Shown: positions 24,200 to 36,120 of the stretch, in pieces
Numbering within the stretch: the stretch's first letter is position 1
How the letters are laid out: every line of letters begins with the position of its first letter
Assembly (NCBI GenBank): GCA_032622095.1
Contig: CP136067.1
Span: 56,461,899-56,525,898, forward strand
Direction: 5' to 3'
Source of the DNA: Siphonodentalium dalli
Lineage: Eukaryota > Mollusca > Scaphopoda > Gadilida > Siphonodentaliidae
Length of the DNA stretch: 64,000 nucleotides
The notes under the pieces: model-generated
Seen by the model: only the letters and a program-made list of their open reading frames with translations
Databases searched by the model: none
What the model was told of the DNA's origin: nothing
Program-made: the position numbers and the translations under genes

Positions 24200-25629
24200 T
24201 ATGGAACAGAAACTAATATACCTCGTCAATATAAGTTTGCTAGTGACACACATGATGACGTTGGTTTTACTCTATGTCTGAGTTCTTGTATAAACACACA
24301 GCCGCAGAAAATGAAAGATGACCATGGCAGATGGCGGTCGATGTCCAGTACTTTGTTGAGCGTTTGGATATTAGAGTTGTTTCTCAACTTTCTGAGCCTG
24401 AAATTCATTTGACATGAGCGATACATTGCTGAGTTTGGTTGGGAGAAATTCTTGTGTTCATGGCCTGGGGCAGACCACCGTGCACATGACCATGCTACCT
24501 TTGTTCTTACACTTATCTTGGTCATGGTCACACTTTTGACATTTAAAACTCAACAAAGGGGGTGATACAAATGTGGTTACTGAACGTTTCATTTATCCAA
24601 CATTTAACTCCGGTGGGTGTGGAAACCTGCTGACGGTCAGGCGATAGTTGTTAATAATACTTTCCTACCGTCAACTGTTTTGACATCCTATTGTCAGTTA
24701 TGACTCCCTGTGGCGACAGCTGAACTGATACTGATACCTCTGATACAGACGAATCTGATATATAGCGGGTTCTCGACACAGTCTTACTGCCACTCAAGGT
24801 CTGGTGAGTCTGAGGAGTAACCGATACGGCTGTTTATGCGTCACATTGAACTCTCTTTGAAAATCCAATAATAGAAAGCCATCTACTGGTCCAGTCCTGA
24901 TTGGCTCGACATATTTCAGTTGTCCAGCAATGTTTTGCAGCGTATTGTCAATACACAGAGCAGATTTCGTAACATTCGGATCAAAACAAATTATATAACT
25001 CAGCATCATTGAGACTTAGCAAGTCATCACTCTTACGTCCATTGCGTTTTTTGTTAGTTTGAGTTGCCATATTAAAGAGCAAATGGTCAACAACTAGCCC
25101 GGCAGCTGCGTCTGTCTACCCTTCGAATTGTGGTCGGGCCAAGGACTGGTACATAGTTGACTCGGTGACCCGTTTAGCAACTGCATCTAGCAGCCTCTCG
25201 GTACCCCACCCCCATATTGAGACAGACAGTACTCGATTCAAACATTTTACAATGTTAAACATCATCAATGTTAAATATTCAAACAAACATAATCGACATC
25301 CATGAATAAACAGAAACTGCGAAAATCAGAAAGAAAACAAAAACGATACAACAGATAACATGAATGTAATCTGAAACACTGTGAAGAGGCGTGACTCTAT
25401 AGCCTATCTATTGAGCCGGGTCAATTCAACCACCCGTCTTGAAGAAATGAAATACAGAAGTGGACCATGATCTAAACATTACCCGCATGTCGATTCCTCA
25501 CGTGATACGGCCGTCCCAATACAACCAGGTTTCCTACACCGCATCTCACGACAACGAGAGTGCCACATTAAGGGATTCTTACCCTTCGTAGTTTGGCGGT
25601 AGGCCTATTCTACCAGGGCCCATACGGGG
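24200..25629 (-). mobile_element. Decayed non-LTR retrotransposon: 5' UTR and ORF1 (copy 1)
   Basis: On the minus strand the copy starts at about 25629 with CCCCGTATGGGC and has a 5' leader of about 560 bp. An ATG at 25070 opens a basic N-terminus (MATQTNKKRNGRK). After a frame break, ORF1-like protein follows (IAGQLKYV.PIRTGP), similar to the block ending in 'R-S-G-x-L-L-V-E' that precedes zinc knuckles in ORF1 of many invertebrate non-LTR elements. Cysteine/histidine clusters at about 24545-24430 in two frames look like the remains of those knuckles. No ORF2 follows. A parallel copy with the same 5' terminus lies at about 54990-56540. Assignment is by pattern, not by alignment. Confidence 0.6.
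24430..25070 (-). pseudogene. Broken ORF1 (gag-like) of a non-LTR retrotransposon
   Basis: The coding remnant of the element above. In the first frame it runs from the ATG at 25070 to a stop after about 29 codons. A second frame (25009 down to 24794) carries CFDPNV, then NIAGQLKYVEPIRTGP. A CxxC-type knuckle (CQKCDHDQDKC) and a GHE motif appear further on in two frames near 24540-24450. At least two frameshifts therefore separate the pieces. The product, when intact, would be a nucleic-acid-binding chaperone-like protein of the retrotransposon RNP. Confidence 0.5.
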
Positions 25630-26593
25630 GATTATCATTTGTGTGATTAGTTTTATTTATGTACATCAATACGTGTTGCTCTTTTATTCAATTATATATG
25701 ACCGTGTGCACTTACCGCACTGATACGATGAACTCCCTATACAAGTGTATATATTATATTTAATATATATAGTAATAACATTGGGTGTAATAACAATTTC
25801 CACAAATAAATCGGCAGCGCCAAACTTTCATGATATCGAATCCGCATTACAAATGGAAACGGAAAAAAGTGGTCCTACTGGCAGAGATCAAGGAGGCAGT
25901 CTTTGATTACAGAATCAAACGCAATGAAATTCAATTACGAACTCAATAGGTCTGACTGAGATCATTTCTCCGCGCACAAACGATTCCGAGTAATTCTGGT
26001 GAGTTTCTATTGAGAAACGAGACTTAACTTCAAACGTACATTAACTTTTATTAGTTCAATTTCCTCTAAAGCGTCAACTCCCGTGTTCTTTATATATTGC
26101 GGTCGCGACAAAACATGCCAACAGCGCGGAGTAGACAGGGATGTGGCGACAGAGGTGGGGTGTCTTTTCTGTCAAAATTATTAACAGTTGGAAATTTCAT
26201 GCCTGATACAACATAAGCTGGAAATTTTACAGCGCTTATATGTTGAAATTGTTCTCATTGTTTGATTTTCCAACCAGAAACTATATAGTGGGATATTTGT
26301 TGTTTTTTTGAAAAAAAAGAGCATAATTTTCTACGTTTTGTCCAACATTTGGTCTGAGATGGCAATCAGTTGAAAAAATGTCCAACGTTAGGAGGGTGTC
26401 AGGTCGCATATTATGCAAGAATTGGAAAGCTTGAGGTACCAATTTGAAATTTCCAACACTTGGTTGTGGGGTTCAAATGAAATTCCGCGAACCCGGGAGT
26501 TTTGTTTTTCCTCGAGCCACATCCCTGTGAGTAAGCTTATATATACTGTCAGGATAGCCACAAAAAATAACCACAACTCACTAATGTTTCGAG
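25630..26593. other. Intron 1, no feature recognised
   Basis: AT-rich spacer. No open frame of note, and no repeat matched elsewhere. Confidence 0.5.
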
Positions 26594-26597
26594 TTAA

Positions 26598-26990
26598 CCC
26601 TTTACCCAACAGAACGGCCCTGTGCCAATGCATTCTCTTATATATGCGAGTCGACCATAGGTCGCCTCGCATATATAAGAGAATGCATTGGCTTAACACA
26701 TTAAAAATTATAAAATTGTTAAAGAATGTAAGAAAAAATGGTAAAAAGTGTTAAAAAAAGACTTTTTTTTAGGCCAATGCATTCTCTTATATATGCGAGG
26801 CGACCTATGGTCGACTCGCATATATAAGAGAATGCATTGGCACATGGCATAACTGTAACCATCACAATGTGGTCAAGGAGCCGGTTCCAATGATATCCAT
26901 ATTTGTATGGTTCTATTGAGACAGACCGAAGATATTTTAGGCTGTTGAAGCTTTATTTGGCCGGTTTTGGCCGGTTTGTTGGGTAAAGGG
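26598..26990. mobile_element. piggyBac-like MITE made of two mirror-image hairpins, 393 bp
   Basis: TTAA flanks both ends (26594-26597 and 26991-26994). The termini are perfect 14-bp inverted repeats CCCTTTACCCAACA / TGTTGGGTAAAGGG; CCCT ends next to TTAA are typical of piggyBac. Inside are two strong hairpins (26624-26692 and 26773-26841) built from GCCAATGCATTCTCTTATAT and its complement. The second hairpin is the reverse complement of the first, including its loop (TCGACCATAGGTCGCC versus its complement), so the element is a palindrome of palindromes. The open frames across it on both strands are artefacts of this symmetry. Confidence 0.85.
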
Positions 26991-26994
26991 TTAA

Positions 26995-27417
26995 CTAATG
27001 AGACAGGAAGGTCCTGCAAGTTTAATTGCATTCTAGTTTATTCATGTTGCATGATAATTTGATGTCTAAACTCAAGAGTACTACAACAAAATGTGTATGC
27101 ATATGTAAAGTATATTTGGACTATTTATTTTTGTGAGGTTACCGACAAAGTCCGTCAACGAAAGTAATGTATAACCGCAATACTCAAAATTGAAAGTACA
27201 ATATATCGGCAGATATATAGAAAATTTACCCATCTGCATATGTTCAATTATAGGTTTTCATGTTGGCCCATTCGTTTGCATCTGGCGCCACGATTATGCA
27301 GACAATATATCAAACACGATATAGATATACAACTCGCATAGGTGGATTTATATAGTTATGCGAGCATCCGAATTCTGATCAAGCAATACAATATTGCAGT
27401 TTTATCAAATACTAGCA
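26995..27417. other. Intron 1, no feature recognised
   Basis: AT-rich spacer between elements. Confidence 0.5.
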
Positions 27418-30200
27418 GGGTTACCCGGCGTTGCCCAGGTTAATGCGATGTGAAACCATCTGTATGCTGTGCATATTTGTTGGGAATAGAGAATACTCTT
27501 GCTTAAAGTGTTATACGTTTTCTCATAAATTGTATATTCAAATAGCATCACAAAACATGATTATTACAGTCATGGAATATAAGTAGTGGCACACCTTGTC
27601 AATTGTCATTCTGTTTGTCGCGATTAATCCGTTCCCCCAATAATGAATTATTCATGTATTTACAACTGCGTATACGTCAGACGTTATAATATGACGCATG
27701 TACATCATAAAGACATTAGTTCGCATAAATAAAAGATGACAATTGGGTTTTACATATTGAGATGTATCAAGCAATCTAGTGGGTTGGAATAAGATCTCGA
27801 GGATACCTGGCTATCATATCTCCATGAAGATACAGATGTTTCAAAGAAATTCCCAGGTGCTCATGGTGCTATATATTGGCTAAATTGTCTCAGTTTCAAC
27901 GATATGTTGCTGCGCATGTATATCAGCTACATTTGCCAGACAAAGAGCGAGATTTTGAGTTGTTTATGTCAGTTGATGAGTCTGTTCTAAACCCCTTGTC
28001 AGATGTCAGTATTGGGAGGATCCTGAAAAGTCATGTGCTACTTACTGCATTTTATTGTATATCAGAAGAAACTATATATGACTGCACACTGTGACCACTA
28101 TTTTTGAACAGGCCTTCCATATCTCCTGACAAATTGTAACTTTTTTTGTGGAAACTATATTGAATGAACAGACTCAATTTTGTTATAATATATATGCAAT
28201 CATCTGACGGTTCGAGGTCTCTCAATTTGCACGAATATATGTATCTCTTCAATAGAATGATAAATATACATTTAATGCTTATTCTGTGTATATATTTTGC
28301 TAGCTCATTGTGTGAATGTCCTGATTGACATCCCCATATAAATATGACAGTTAAGAAGATATAATTGTTCAAGTGACTTATAAGTGGGTTACCATTTGTC
28401 GGGATTGTGAAATGTGAACGCCCAAATCTCCTTAAAATGATATGGAGATGGCCTGGGTGACTATATATAACTTATATGTGAATATCGGCGAATAGCAAAC
28501 TTATCTATGATAGTGCATATCCGCTCGCCATCCGTGACGCAAACGACACCAAAATGTGATTTAATTCATAGTATATCATTAGATAAAAACATGTATGAAT
28601 TTGTTGGAAATTAGTTCCAAATATATTTGTATCAGCTTTTGCCTCTTTTGACATATTTAAACCAAGCCCATTAGACTCATGGATGCATGCTATACTGGCG
28701 ATGATTGTATATATGTTGGTGGTAATACGCAATTAAACAAATTATGAGAATAGTTATGAACACATCTCTCACCGAAACGACAGCAATTTGCCGTCACTAA
28801 ATCACACGATGATATTCCTCGTATCATAGAGAAGAATAGTATATCAATTTGGTGGACATCTGGGCTAAAAATAGTTTATTAAATCAATTGTTGATGCAAC
28901 GCTGACTCGAACAACGCCATATTGCGGAGGTGATGTATTCGTTTGGTGGAAATCGGCGACAAAACTAATTCATCATATTTGTTTAATTTTGCCGACCTCC
29001 CCCTTTTCTTCCCCTGACACCACCAACAGCACCATTTAATTTAAATTTAGACCCGCACCATTATGTTCCTTGTTAAAAGTTACCCCTCTTAGAACGCCTT
29101 GGTGCCATCTCGATTGTACCGCGTGAAGTTATATATAGAACACACAGACAGACAGAAAGACAGACAGACAGCACAATTTGATTTCTTGTATCATTTGAGA
29201 AGCATATATATGAAATTGGTGAAAATTGGCGAGTATACAATTTCGTATCGGATTGAAGGTCCCCATACACCAATTTGGTGTATCTAAACCACACGATAAG
29301 ATTCCTCGTATCACGGAGAAAAATATGTATCAATCTGGTGGAAATCGGCACTAAACATATAGATATAACTGTTTGTGTCCCTCTCATCTGTCATCTCTAT
29401 ACACAATTTATATACAATCTTTTTATCAAATTTGGTGCCAATCCCTCCCTCCCCGTCTCTCACCTAAACAGCACCACTATGGCGTCTTTAAATCACACGA
29501 TTAGATTCCTCGTATCATGGATAAGAACGTGTATCAATTTGGTGGAAATTGGCGCCAAAATAATTGTGCATCAATTTTGAGCCCCTGTCCCTTTCAATAC
29601 ACCCCTGAATCGAATGAGGCCACATTTGACAGATATAAGCCACATCATTAGACTCCTCATACCACGGGGATGCTTTTGCATAAGTGTGGTGGCAATCGGC
29701 GACTAAACCAATTATTATCAAATTTAGTGCACACCCCCTCCCAATATCTCATCGTTTGGACAACAATTTAGTGTTCTTAAATCGCACAATTAAATTCCTT
29801 GTATCATGAAGAAGAATATATATCAATTTGGTGGAAATGAGCGCTAAAATTAGTTTTATCAATTTTGGTGCCCCTCTCCCCTTTCGTGCAACCCTGACTC
29901 GAACGACGCCACTTTTGACATATTTAAACCACACCATCGGATTCTTCATATCATGGGGATGATTATATATAAGTTTCGTGGCAATCGCCGACAATTTTTT
30001 TTTCTGCCCCTTCCCCTTTTCTGCCCCTGGCAACAACGGCGTCACTTTAGAAAATTCTAACCCCGACCATTATCTTTCTCGTAAAAAGCTACTCCCAGTA
30101 GACCCCTTTGGCATCATCTAGATGGTCCCCTGTGAATTTCTATAGAACACAGACAGACAGACAGACAGACAGACATTCGCAAATATAGATATAGATATTG
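27418..30200. repeat. Modular repeat of about 2.8 kb, retroelement-derived
   Basis: It starts with GGGTTACCCGGCGTTGCCC and ends with a GACA repeat (GACAGACAGACAGACAGACA) and ATATAGATATAGATATTG. From about 28500 to 30060 it holds at least six diverged units with the landmarks 'cacacgattagattcct', 'cgtatcatgg' and ATCAATTTGGTGGAAAT. Two of the spacings are 290 bp (29490 to 29780, 29640 to 29930), pointing to a 145/290-bp periodicity. A second GACAGACAG block lies near 29150. This head and tail style is known from dispersed invertebrate repeats. Small open frames inside (for example 27876-28094) show no domain. Confidence 0.65.
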
Positions 30201-31631
30201 ATTTAGGTTTGTATACATGCATTCGTCGTATCAAATACAGTCGAGGCGAGTGGAGCATGTATATGCGATAGTTCGAATTACAACACCCATTGGTAAACTC
30301 TCTCTAGCATGTGACGATTGATGCCACTATACAATGCACATAAAGGTCGGTATAATGGTGGGATTGTTACTTGAAACTAATATCAAATGTCCGAAGATAA
30401 TAATATTGACCACGGGAAACTATGCATATAACATGTTTAGTAATGTTTTATGTTTACAGTCCTAAATGCAATGTTGAACCTGAATGGAAGACGTTGGTTG
30501 AAATCACGCGCAGGCCCCAACATATTTTCATATTGTATGGACGCAATATGCAACGCGTACTAGAATGCAAGATGATCTGACATTTGTGTGGAACTTACAT
30601 CCATACTCTATGGAACGCAAGCAACATCAATTTCTTAAATAAACTCGGACGGGAAGCTTTAGACTAATAGGGCTAATAAAAACTGACGGCATGTGCACGT
30701 GTTCTTATTGTGGCGGCTGTTGGGCATATGGGCATCGTGATTGTTTCGTTCAATTCAGAAAACTTAAACGATTGCAATATAGGCACCCGCTCAGTGTGGT
30801 GTGTGCATTGTTTCATATTCAACGATGGTATATGTCAACGACCCAACTACCTCGGTGTGGGGGACATCCTTAAAGGGAAGACCTTTGGTCGAGAATTGAG
30901 CTGCCTAATTAGTCTGACTGTGGATTCGAAGTGTGGTGAAGGAACGTCAAAATGCATTTCCTTCGAAATTGCGTATACTGTAACCATTCAAATCGTATAC
31001 GTTACACATAATACTTGGTTGTCAAAACTCTGAATCAAACATGCACACACTTTAGCTTTTCCTATATGCACCCTCTACAGTTTCTCTGTACTGGAATAAT
31101 GCATATATGTATAGCAGCTGATGAAAGTTCTGCGCCGAATACCCTCCGCCATACGGCACCATTCTGTCCCGCTGATGGGGACTTATCATACGTTGCGAAT
31201 TATTGGACGTAAACAGGCCGCAGATAACCTAATCATCTGGCTAGATTAAGAAGCGCAACAAGGCATATGTCACGAGTCATCACGCACCTCTTATATCAAC
31301 GTATGAATAAGATCGCCCGCTGTGCGGCGCATGTTGCTTATCAAAAACAGTCAGCATGCATCAGCGTTCCCAAATTTAATTTCATAAATATACCCAACTT
31401 TTGAATCTTACACGCGTGACTCAGTGTGCACACTTTGGGATCAAAGTCGTCTGATAAATTGTGCTGTATACTACAATTTACACCGATAACTGATAATAAT
31501 AACTAGAAACGATATTCGACCGGGCGGGCATTAATGGACACCTTTCGCATAATGAACTACTATTTACTACTTATGAATATAGGCAACAGTAGTCGTATTT
31601 TTTTTTCGCACAGTCCAAAAATGTGTTCGTA
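30201..31631. other. Intron 1, no gene recognised
   Basis: Open frames of 60-107 codons overlap one another at 30691-31212 without domains or splice context. No repeat is matched. Confidence 0.5.
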
Positions 31632-31640
31632 GAATTTACT

Positions 31641-32028
31641 CAGCCTGTTCTACCAAAATCCCGCGCATTATCTGCTTATTATAAGCCAATCCACGATTTA
31701 GGTAGATATGATTTAGATTTATGATTTAGGTAGATAATCTGCTTAGAGTCGATAATGTGCTGAAAATGAGAGCATTTAGTCACATTTTCAACTCATAATG
31801 AGGCGATTCTAAGCAGATTATGTGCGGACAATGACACAAATAAGCCAATCCACGACTTTTTAGGCGTACGCTCTTTAACAAGTGTTTTTCACTGTTGCTC
31901 GCGCCATAGAACATATAAAAGCTATGACTCCATTATATGCTTATTTCAGAATAATCACATTATGTACATATTTCACATTATAGGTCGATTATGTGCGGAT
32001 TTGTGGCGAGGATATGTTGAATTTACTA
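31641..32028. mobile_element. hAT-like MITE (copy B) with 9-bp flanking repeat GAATTTACT
   Basis: Reverse orientation relative to the 52790 copy: it starts AGCCTGTT or CAGCCTGTT and ends GAGGATATGTT. GAATTTACT flanks both sides (31632-31640 and 32029-32037). This gives an 8-bp target duplication plus one shared base, as expected for hAT. The interior has GAGGCGATTCTAAGCAGATTAT, TACGCTCTTTAACA and a GCGCCATAG block matching the other copies. Confidence 0.85.
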
Positions 32029-32037
32029 TTCGACGAG

Positions 32038-32990
32038 TTAGAAAATAGTGCCCTTCAAACTGTGCTTCAGTCAGTAGGCTCGATGCTTGCATGCAAAGCT
32101 CGTGTGCCCATGATTTACGTCTCGAAACCACAACCGTAACTACGGATATGGCGAAGCAAAATATCTTGAAAGAACATGCCCAATTCTAGTGACGTACACT
32201 ATTTGTAATTCATATCAGTAGTAGTTCATTTATATGCGAGGTGTCCATTTAATGCATGGATTATGCACTGACTGGAAACGGGATTACATCTTGCCACACT
32301 GTCTCGCATACCATCACCTGGGATGAGATGAAGAAAAGTGGTATGCATGCATATTACATATTCGCGTGTGGTTTTCCAACCGTGCCAATGTATCAAATGC
32401 AGAAGGTTGTCTTTGTGATGAATAAAGTCATTCAATTTCTTGAATCCAGATAAGTGAGTTCCCTTTCATAAACTTTATATATGTGAGTATATATAATTAT
32501 TACACTACTGGAACACCCGTATATCATAATTATTCGACAGTTTGATGGGCATTGATACTATAATGTTCCTGAATTCAGTGTATATTAAACCAAAGAAGAA
32601 GTACAAACCGACAGCGTGATAAATCTTTTAATCTTGATCTTCAACAGTGGCAACATGTCATCGTGCAAAGGAACGTTGAAGTTCATGTTTTAAGATTTAA
32701 TTTGTGTTATTATTAGTGCTATAATTATAGTGTCCATCAACATCTCTTATCTCCAATATGACACGAATACAAATATTGTTTGATGAGTAATTACCACATA
32801 TGTTTTTCCTTGTCGGCAAAAGTATCGAAATTTAACAGAAATTGAATTAATGATTTTTATTACCAGTTCGTATAGTTAATTATATCTGCATATTCCCACG
32901 TGTTTTAATGAGTACAACTTTAGTTGTTGTTATATATAACAAGGTCCACCAATAACAAATAATACCTAACTTTAAAATAATACAATAATG
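32038..32990. other. Intron 1, no feature recognised
   Basis: AT-rich. Opposed 65- and 69-codon frames at 32226-32453 are shadows of each other. Confidence 0.5.
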
Positions 32991-32994
32991 TTAT

Positions 32995-33230
32995 CCCTTC
33001 CATGTCTGGAGCTTCCTGAAATGTTGCGAAAACCCTGTGCCAATGCATTCTCTGATATATGCGAGTCTCCCATGGGGAGCCTCGCATATATAAGAGAATA
33101 CATTGGCCTAACGATATTTGCGTTGACCATGTGAGCCAGTGCATTCTCTTATGGGAGACTGGCATATATAAGATAAAGTACTGGCACATGGTCTTTAATG
33201 CTGCATCAGCGCATCTCCCGTCATGAAATG
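32995..33230. mobile_element. Degenerate TTAA-family MITE with CCAATGCATTCTC hairpins
   Basis: Ends CCCTTCCATG and CATGAAATG, with TTAT in place of TTAA on the left. The interior again has hairpins built from GCCAATGCATTCTC...ATATATGCGAG and GCATATATAAGA. The nearest relative is 37312-37567, which has the same CTGGAGCTTCCTGAAAT block after the left end; 26598-26990 shares only the hairpin core. Confidence 0.65.
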
Positions 33231-34361
33231 AGCTCCTTTAGCTGCTTTGTTATCGAAAATCAGAAGGTCTTTCAATTATTTGAGTTTTTATCATCGTTTC
33301 AGCCCAAGGTTGTGAGTATAATTGGTGGAGTAAAGATCACCCATGTGCAGAGGGTTAATTCCACTACAAAAATCACTCAAATGCACGTAGAAATTACCGA
33401 TTTCCGAAAAGCAACTGACAAACTTTCCCAAATACACGAATCAGAATAATGTTACATGCATCTTCCTTTCTGCTTTTATCTGGTTAGAAACTAGCTTCGT
33501 CATGCATTGCAGGACGGCTTTTCTTTGCATGCCTAAATGTTCCACACACCTTACCAACTGAGACACCGGGTTCCCCGCTATAGTGAATGGATAAACACAG
33601 ATGGGAAAGTCATTGTCCCATGACGTGATATATACACATATATATAGATATACAGCTGGACATGTACCAACTTTTGGTATTTTCTGGTAGCACATTACAA
33701 ATCACCGCGCTGAGAGCAATCGAAGTTCCGCTGCCCAGCCACTTCTCCGTGGCATTATACACAGGTACTATAGTTATTATGCTGGTATTGGTATACAACT
33801 TACTGTCCATCGTCGACACTTCATACCTCTAACCTGACATGAAGATAATTCTTGTTAGATTGGTACAGACCTACTGTTTTTCTTCTTGTCAGTGAACCGA
33901 TTCCGATCAGGCGCCGACAGGTGGGAACGAGTTTGTTTTGTGAGTTAACACGAATACTACTATTTCTTTTATCCAATATGCAACAACACGTCGAATCTTG
34001 CATTCCCCCACGATCACACGCGCCGGTCTACTCGCATCGTTAGTGGCATGAAGACCGCTTCAAAGGCGTCCAACCTATCATCAACCGCTCCGTAAATATT
34101 TTTGTGTCGACAGGAAGGTTATGGTCGATATCTTGGTTCCTTTGTAGGTATGTCCAATGTGGAAGGGGATATGTTATCGATAATAACAATGGCTCGCGAA
34201 CATCCAAAATATACAAGCATGTGCATTGGAAATATATTGAAAGATCATGTATACATGTATATAGTTACATGTAGTATGATATATTGCGTGTAACTTATTC
34301 TGGTACACAAATATATTCACCTTCCCTAGGAATGGCTTATCGGGATTTAAACCAGCTCCGC
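33231..34361. other. Intron 1, no gene recognised
   Basis: Open frames of 60-84 codons on both strands, none with a domain. No repeat is matched. Confidence 0.5.
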
Positions 34362-35153
34362 TATCGCTGGGCGTCTTCTGTTTGCAAAACGAGCCATGCA
34401 CCTTATAAGCCCACTGGCTCACAGATGACCTTTAAGTTAGAGAAAACCCATATTAATAAAGTCTTTCACAATATCGTAAAACACAACGCGACATTTCCTC
34501 TTAGAAATACGCACATATATATAATCGACTTATTATGTGCAACGACGCCTCATTATGAGTCGATAATATGACTAAAATGTTCTCTATTTTAGTACATTAT
34601 CGACTCAAAATGAGGCAATTATAAGCCGATTATCTACCTAAAACAAGTTATATAATAAGCAGATAATGTGCTGGTTTTCGGAAGAACAGGCTGCTCAAAG
34701 TTAGTGAGGTATATATGCATCAAAAATTTCAAGAACCAAATGCTACTAAAAGTGTATGGAATATTGTAGCCACATGTCTCAAGCCCACCAACTACTTATG
34801 AAACAAGTAGTAAATGTATAGGTTTTACATATTAATAGCAAAACACTTATAACACTTATCACTGGGCGTCTTCTGTTGGCCTAACGTGCACATTAAAATA
34901 CCCACTGGCTCACCGTCGCCCTTTAAGTTAGAGAGAACTCATATTAATTATAGCCATCCACAATATCTTAATACTCAACGGGTTAGTGATGTATAGGCAT
35001 ATATAAGTTTCATAAGTTTCAAGCAAAGAACCAAGTATTAAAGATCTACTAAAAGTGTATCGAATTATGTAACCAACGGTCTCTAACCCACCAACTACTT
35101 ACGAAACAAGTAGTCAATGAATAGGTTTTACATCTTAATTGGAAAATACTTAT
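34362..35153. repeat. Tandem duplication of an approximately 290-bp unit
   Basis: Copy 1 (34362-34850) and copy 2 (34857-35153) share CTGGGCGTCTTCTGTTG, CCCACTGGCTCAC, CTTTAAGTTAGAGA, CACCAACTACTTA, AAACAAGTAGT and GGTTTTACAT in order. Copy 1 is longer only because it carries a 204-bp MITE at 34490-34693; without it the two are about 285 and 297 bp. Non-coding. Confidence 0.85.
34490..34693. mobile_element. hAT-like MITE (copy C) inserted in the first tandem unit
   Basis: A shortened member of the 52790 family: it has AATACGCACATA near the left end, a central inverted repeat around AGTACATTATCGACTCA, and GAAGAACAGGCTG at the right end. The neighbouring copy 2 preserves the empty site (ATACTCAACGGGTTAG). 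Around the insertion the left flank reads ACACAACG and the right flank CTCAAAGTTAG, consistent with a short duplicated target now carrying substitutions. Confidence 0.75.
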
Positions 35154-35628
35154 ACCTACGTATATTAAGCCTAATTCATTGCAGAAAAAAGAAACTCAAA
35201 GCTCTTTGTCAGCAAAAGAAATCTAAATCGTGAGAAAGCAGCTGTCAGTCTCGGACCCTGCGTTCACGCAATGTTCACGAGACTTTGATAAGGGGACTCT
35301 ATCCATAACGCGTTGCGAACCATCCGGAAAAGCTCATAAAAACTCTCATCACAAGTGGTTTATGAAATAATGGCGAAGGATGATTCGATATGTCAGCCAT
35401 CAAGAGCTCGTTACTACATCTTGATCTGAAGGATTCTCCCAATTAGCGCCAAATAGATAGCCACACCAGCCATTTCAATTATGATCCTAGATAGCAGCAT
35501 TTAGGAACTGTGCTAATACCATCTGACACTACAGTGGATCCTTATCCAATTATCGACCAGTACGTTAACCCAAAATGAAACTCAGTTCTGGTGGTTTCCG
35601 AAATCGTATGTCTCTTTTGTCATTTTCG
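35154..35628. other. Intron 1, no feature recognised
   Basis: AT-rich spacer with no matched repeat. Confidence 0.5.
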
Positions 35629-36120
35629 CCATGATTGAGCAATATTTCAGAAAAATTGGCGACTATACATCCACCGCTGCTTGGGCTTACATATTACTTA
35701 GAATATATCTGTATTGCCTCCTTCTAAGGAGATATTGAATATATTACATTAATATATTCAGAGGACAGTAAAAATATTGATGTGGGTTTTGAGAAAAATA
35801 ACAGGAATATTGAATATGATGGAAGCTCAGAATGCTTTCTTGTGAATCAAATTGTAGCAGGCTATGCTAATCTTACACGCGACCGACTATATGACTGGTA
35901 TGTTAAAGTGAGTGATAAGTAGATAAACAACAAATTGTGGCACGTGCGAAAAACGTCTAGGAAAGGTAAATGGAATCTATGTTGTTGTGAAGATCGAGTA
36001 AGCAAGATGTTAATTTCGGCATGATTGAGCAATATTTAGGAAATATAGGCGACTATACATTCACCGCCTGTTGGGCTTATATAATTACTGATAATATAGG
36101 TGTATTGTGTCACTTCGTTA
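35629..36120. repeat. Dispersed direct repeats, about 95 bp
   Basis: CATGATTGAGCAATATTT...GGCGACTATACATYCACCGC...TTGGGCTTA occurs at about 35630-35720 and again at about 36021-36110, 390 bp apart. A piece after it (TGTGTCACTTCGTTATAGCC, about 36107) recurs at about 36566. This is a local duplication with no coding. Confidence 0.7.

Noticed and set aside
26388-26754. 103- and 113-codon frames on opposite strands
   Set aside because: They cross the mirror-image hairpins of a MITE; their similarity comes from the palindrome.
26594-26994. CCCTTT/TTAA ends read as telomere-like CCCTAA repeats
   Set aside because: Single occurrences that form transposon termini, not tandem telomeric repeats.
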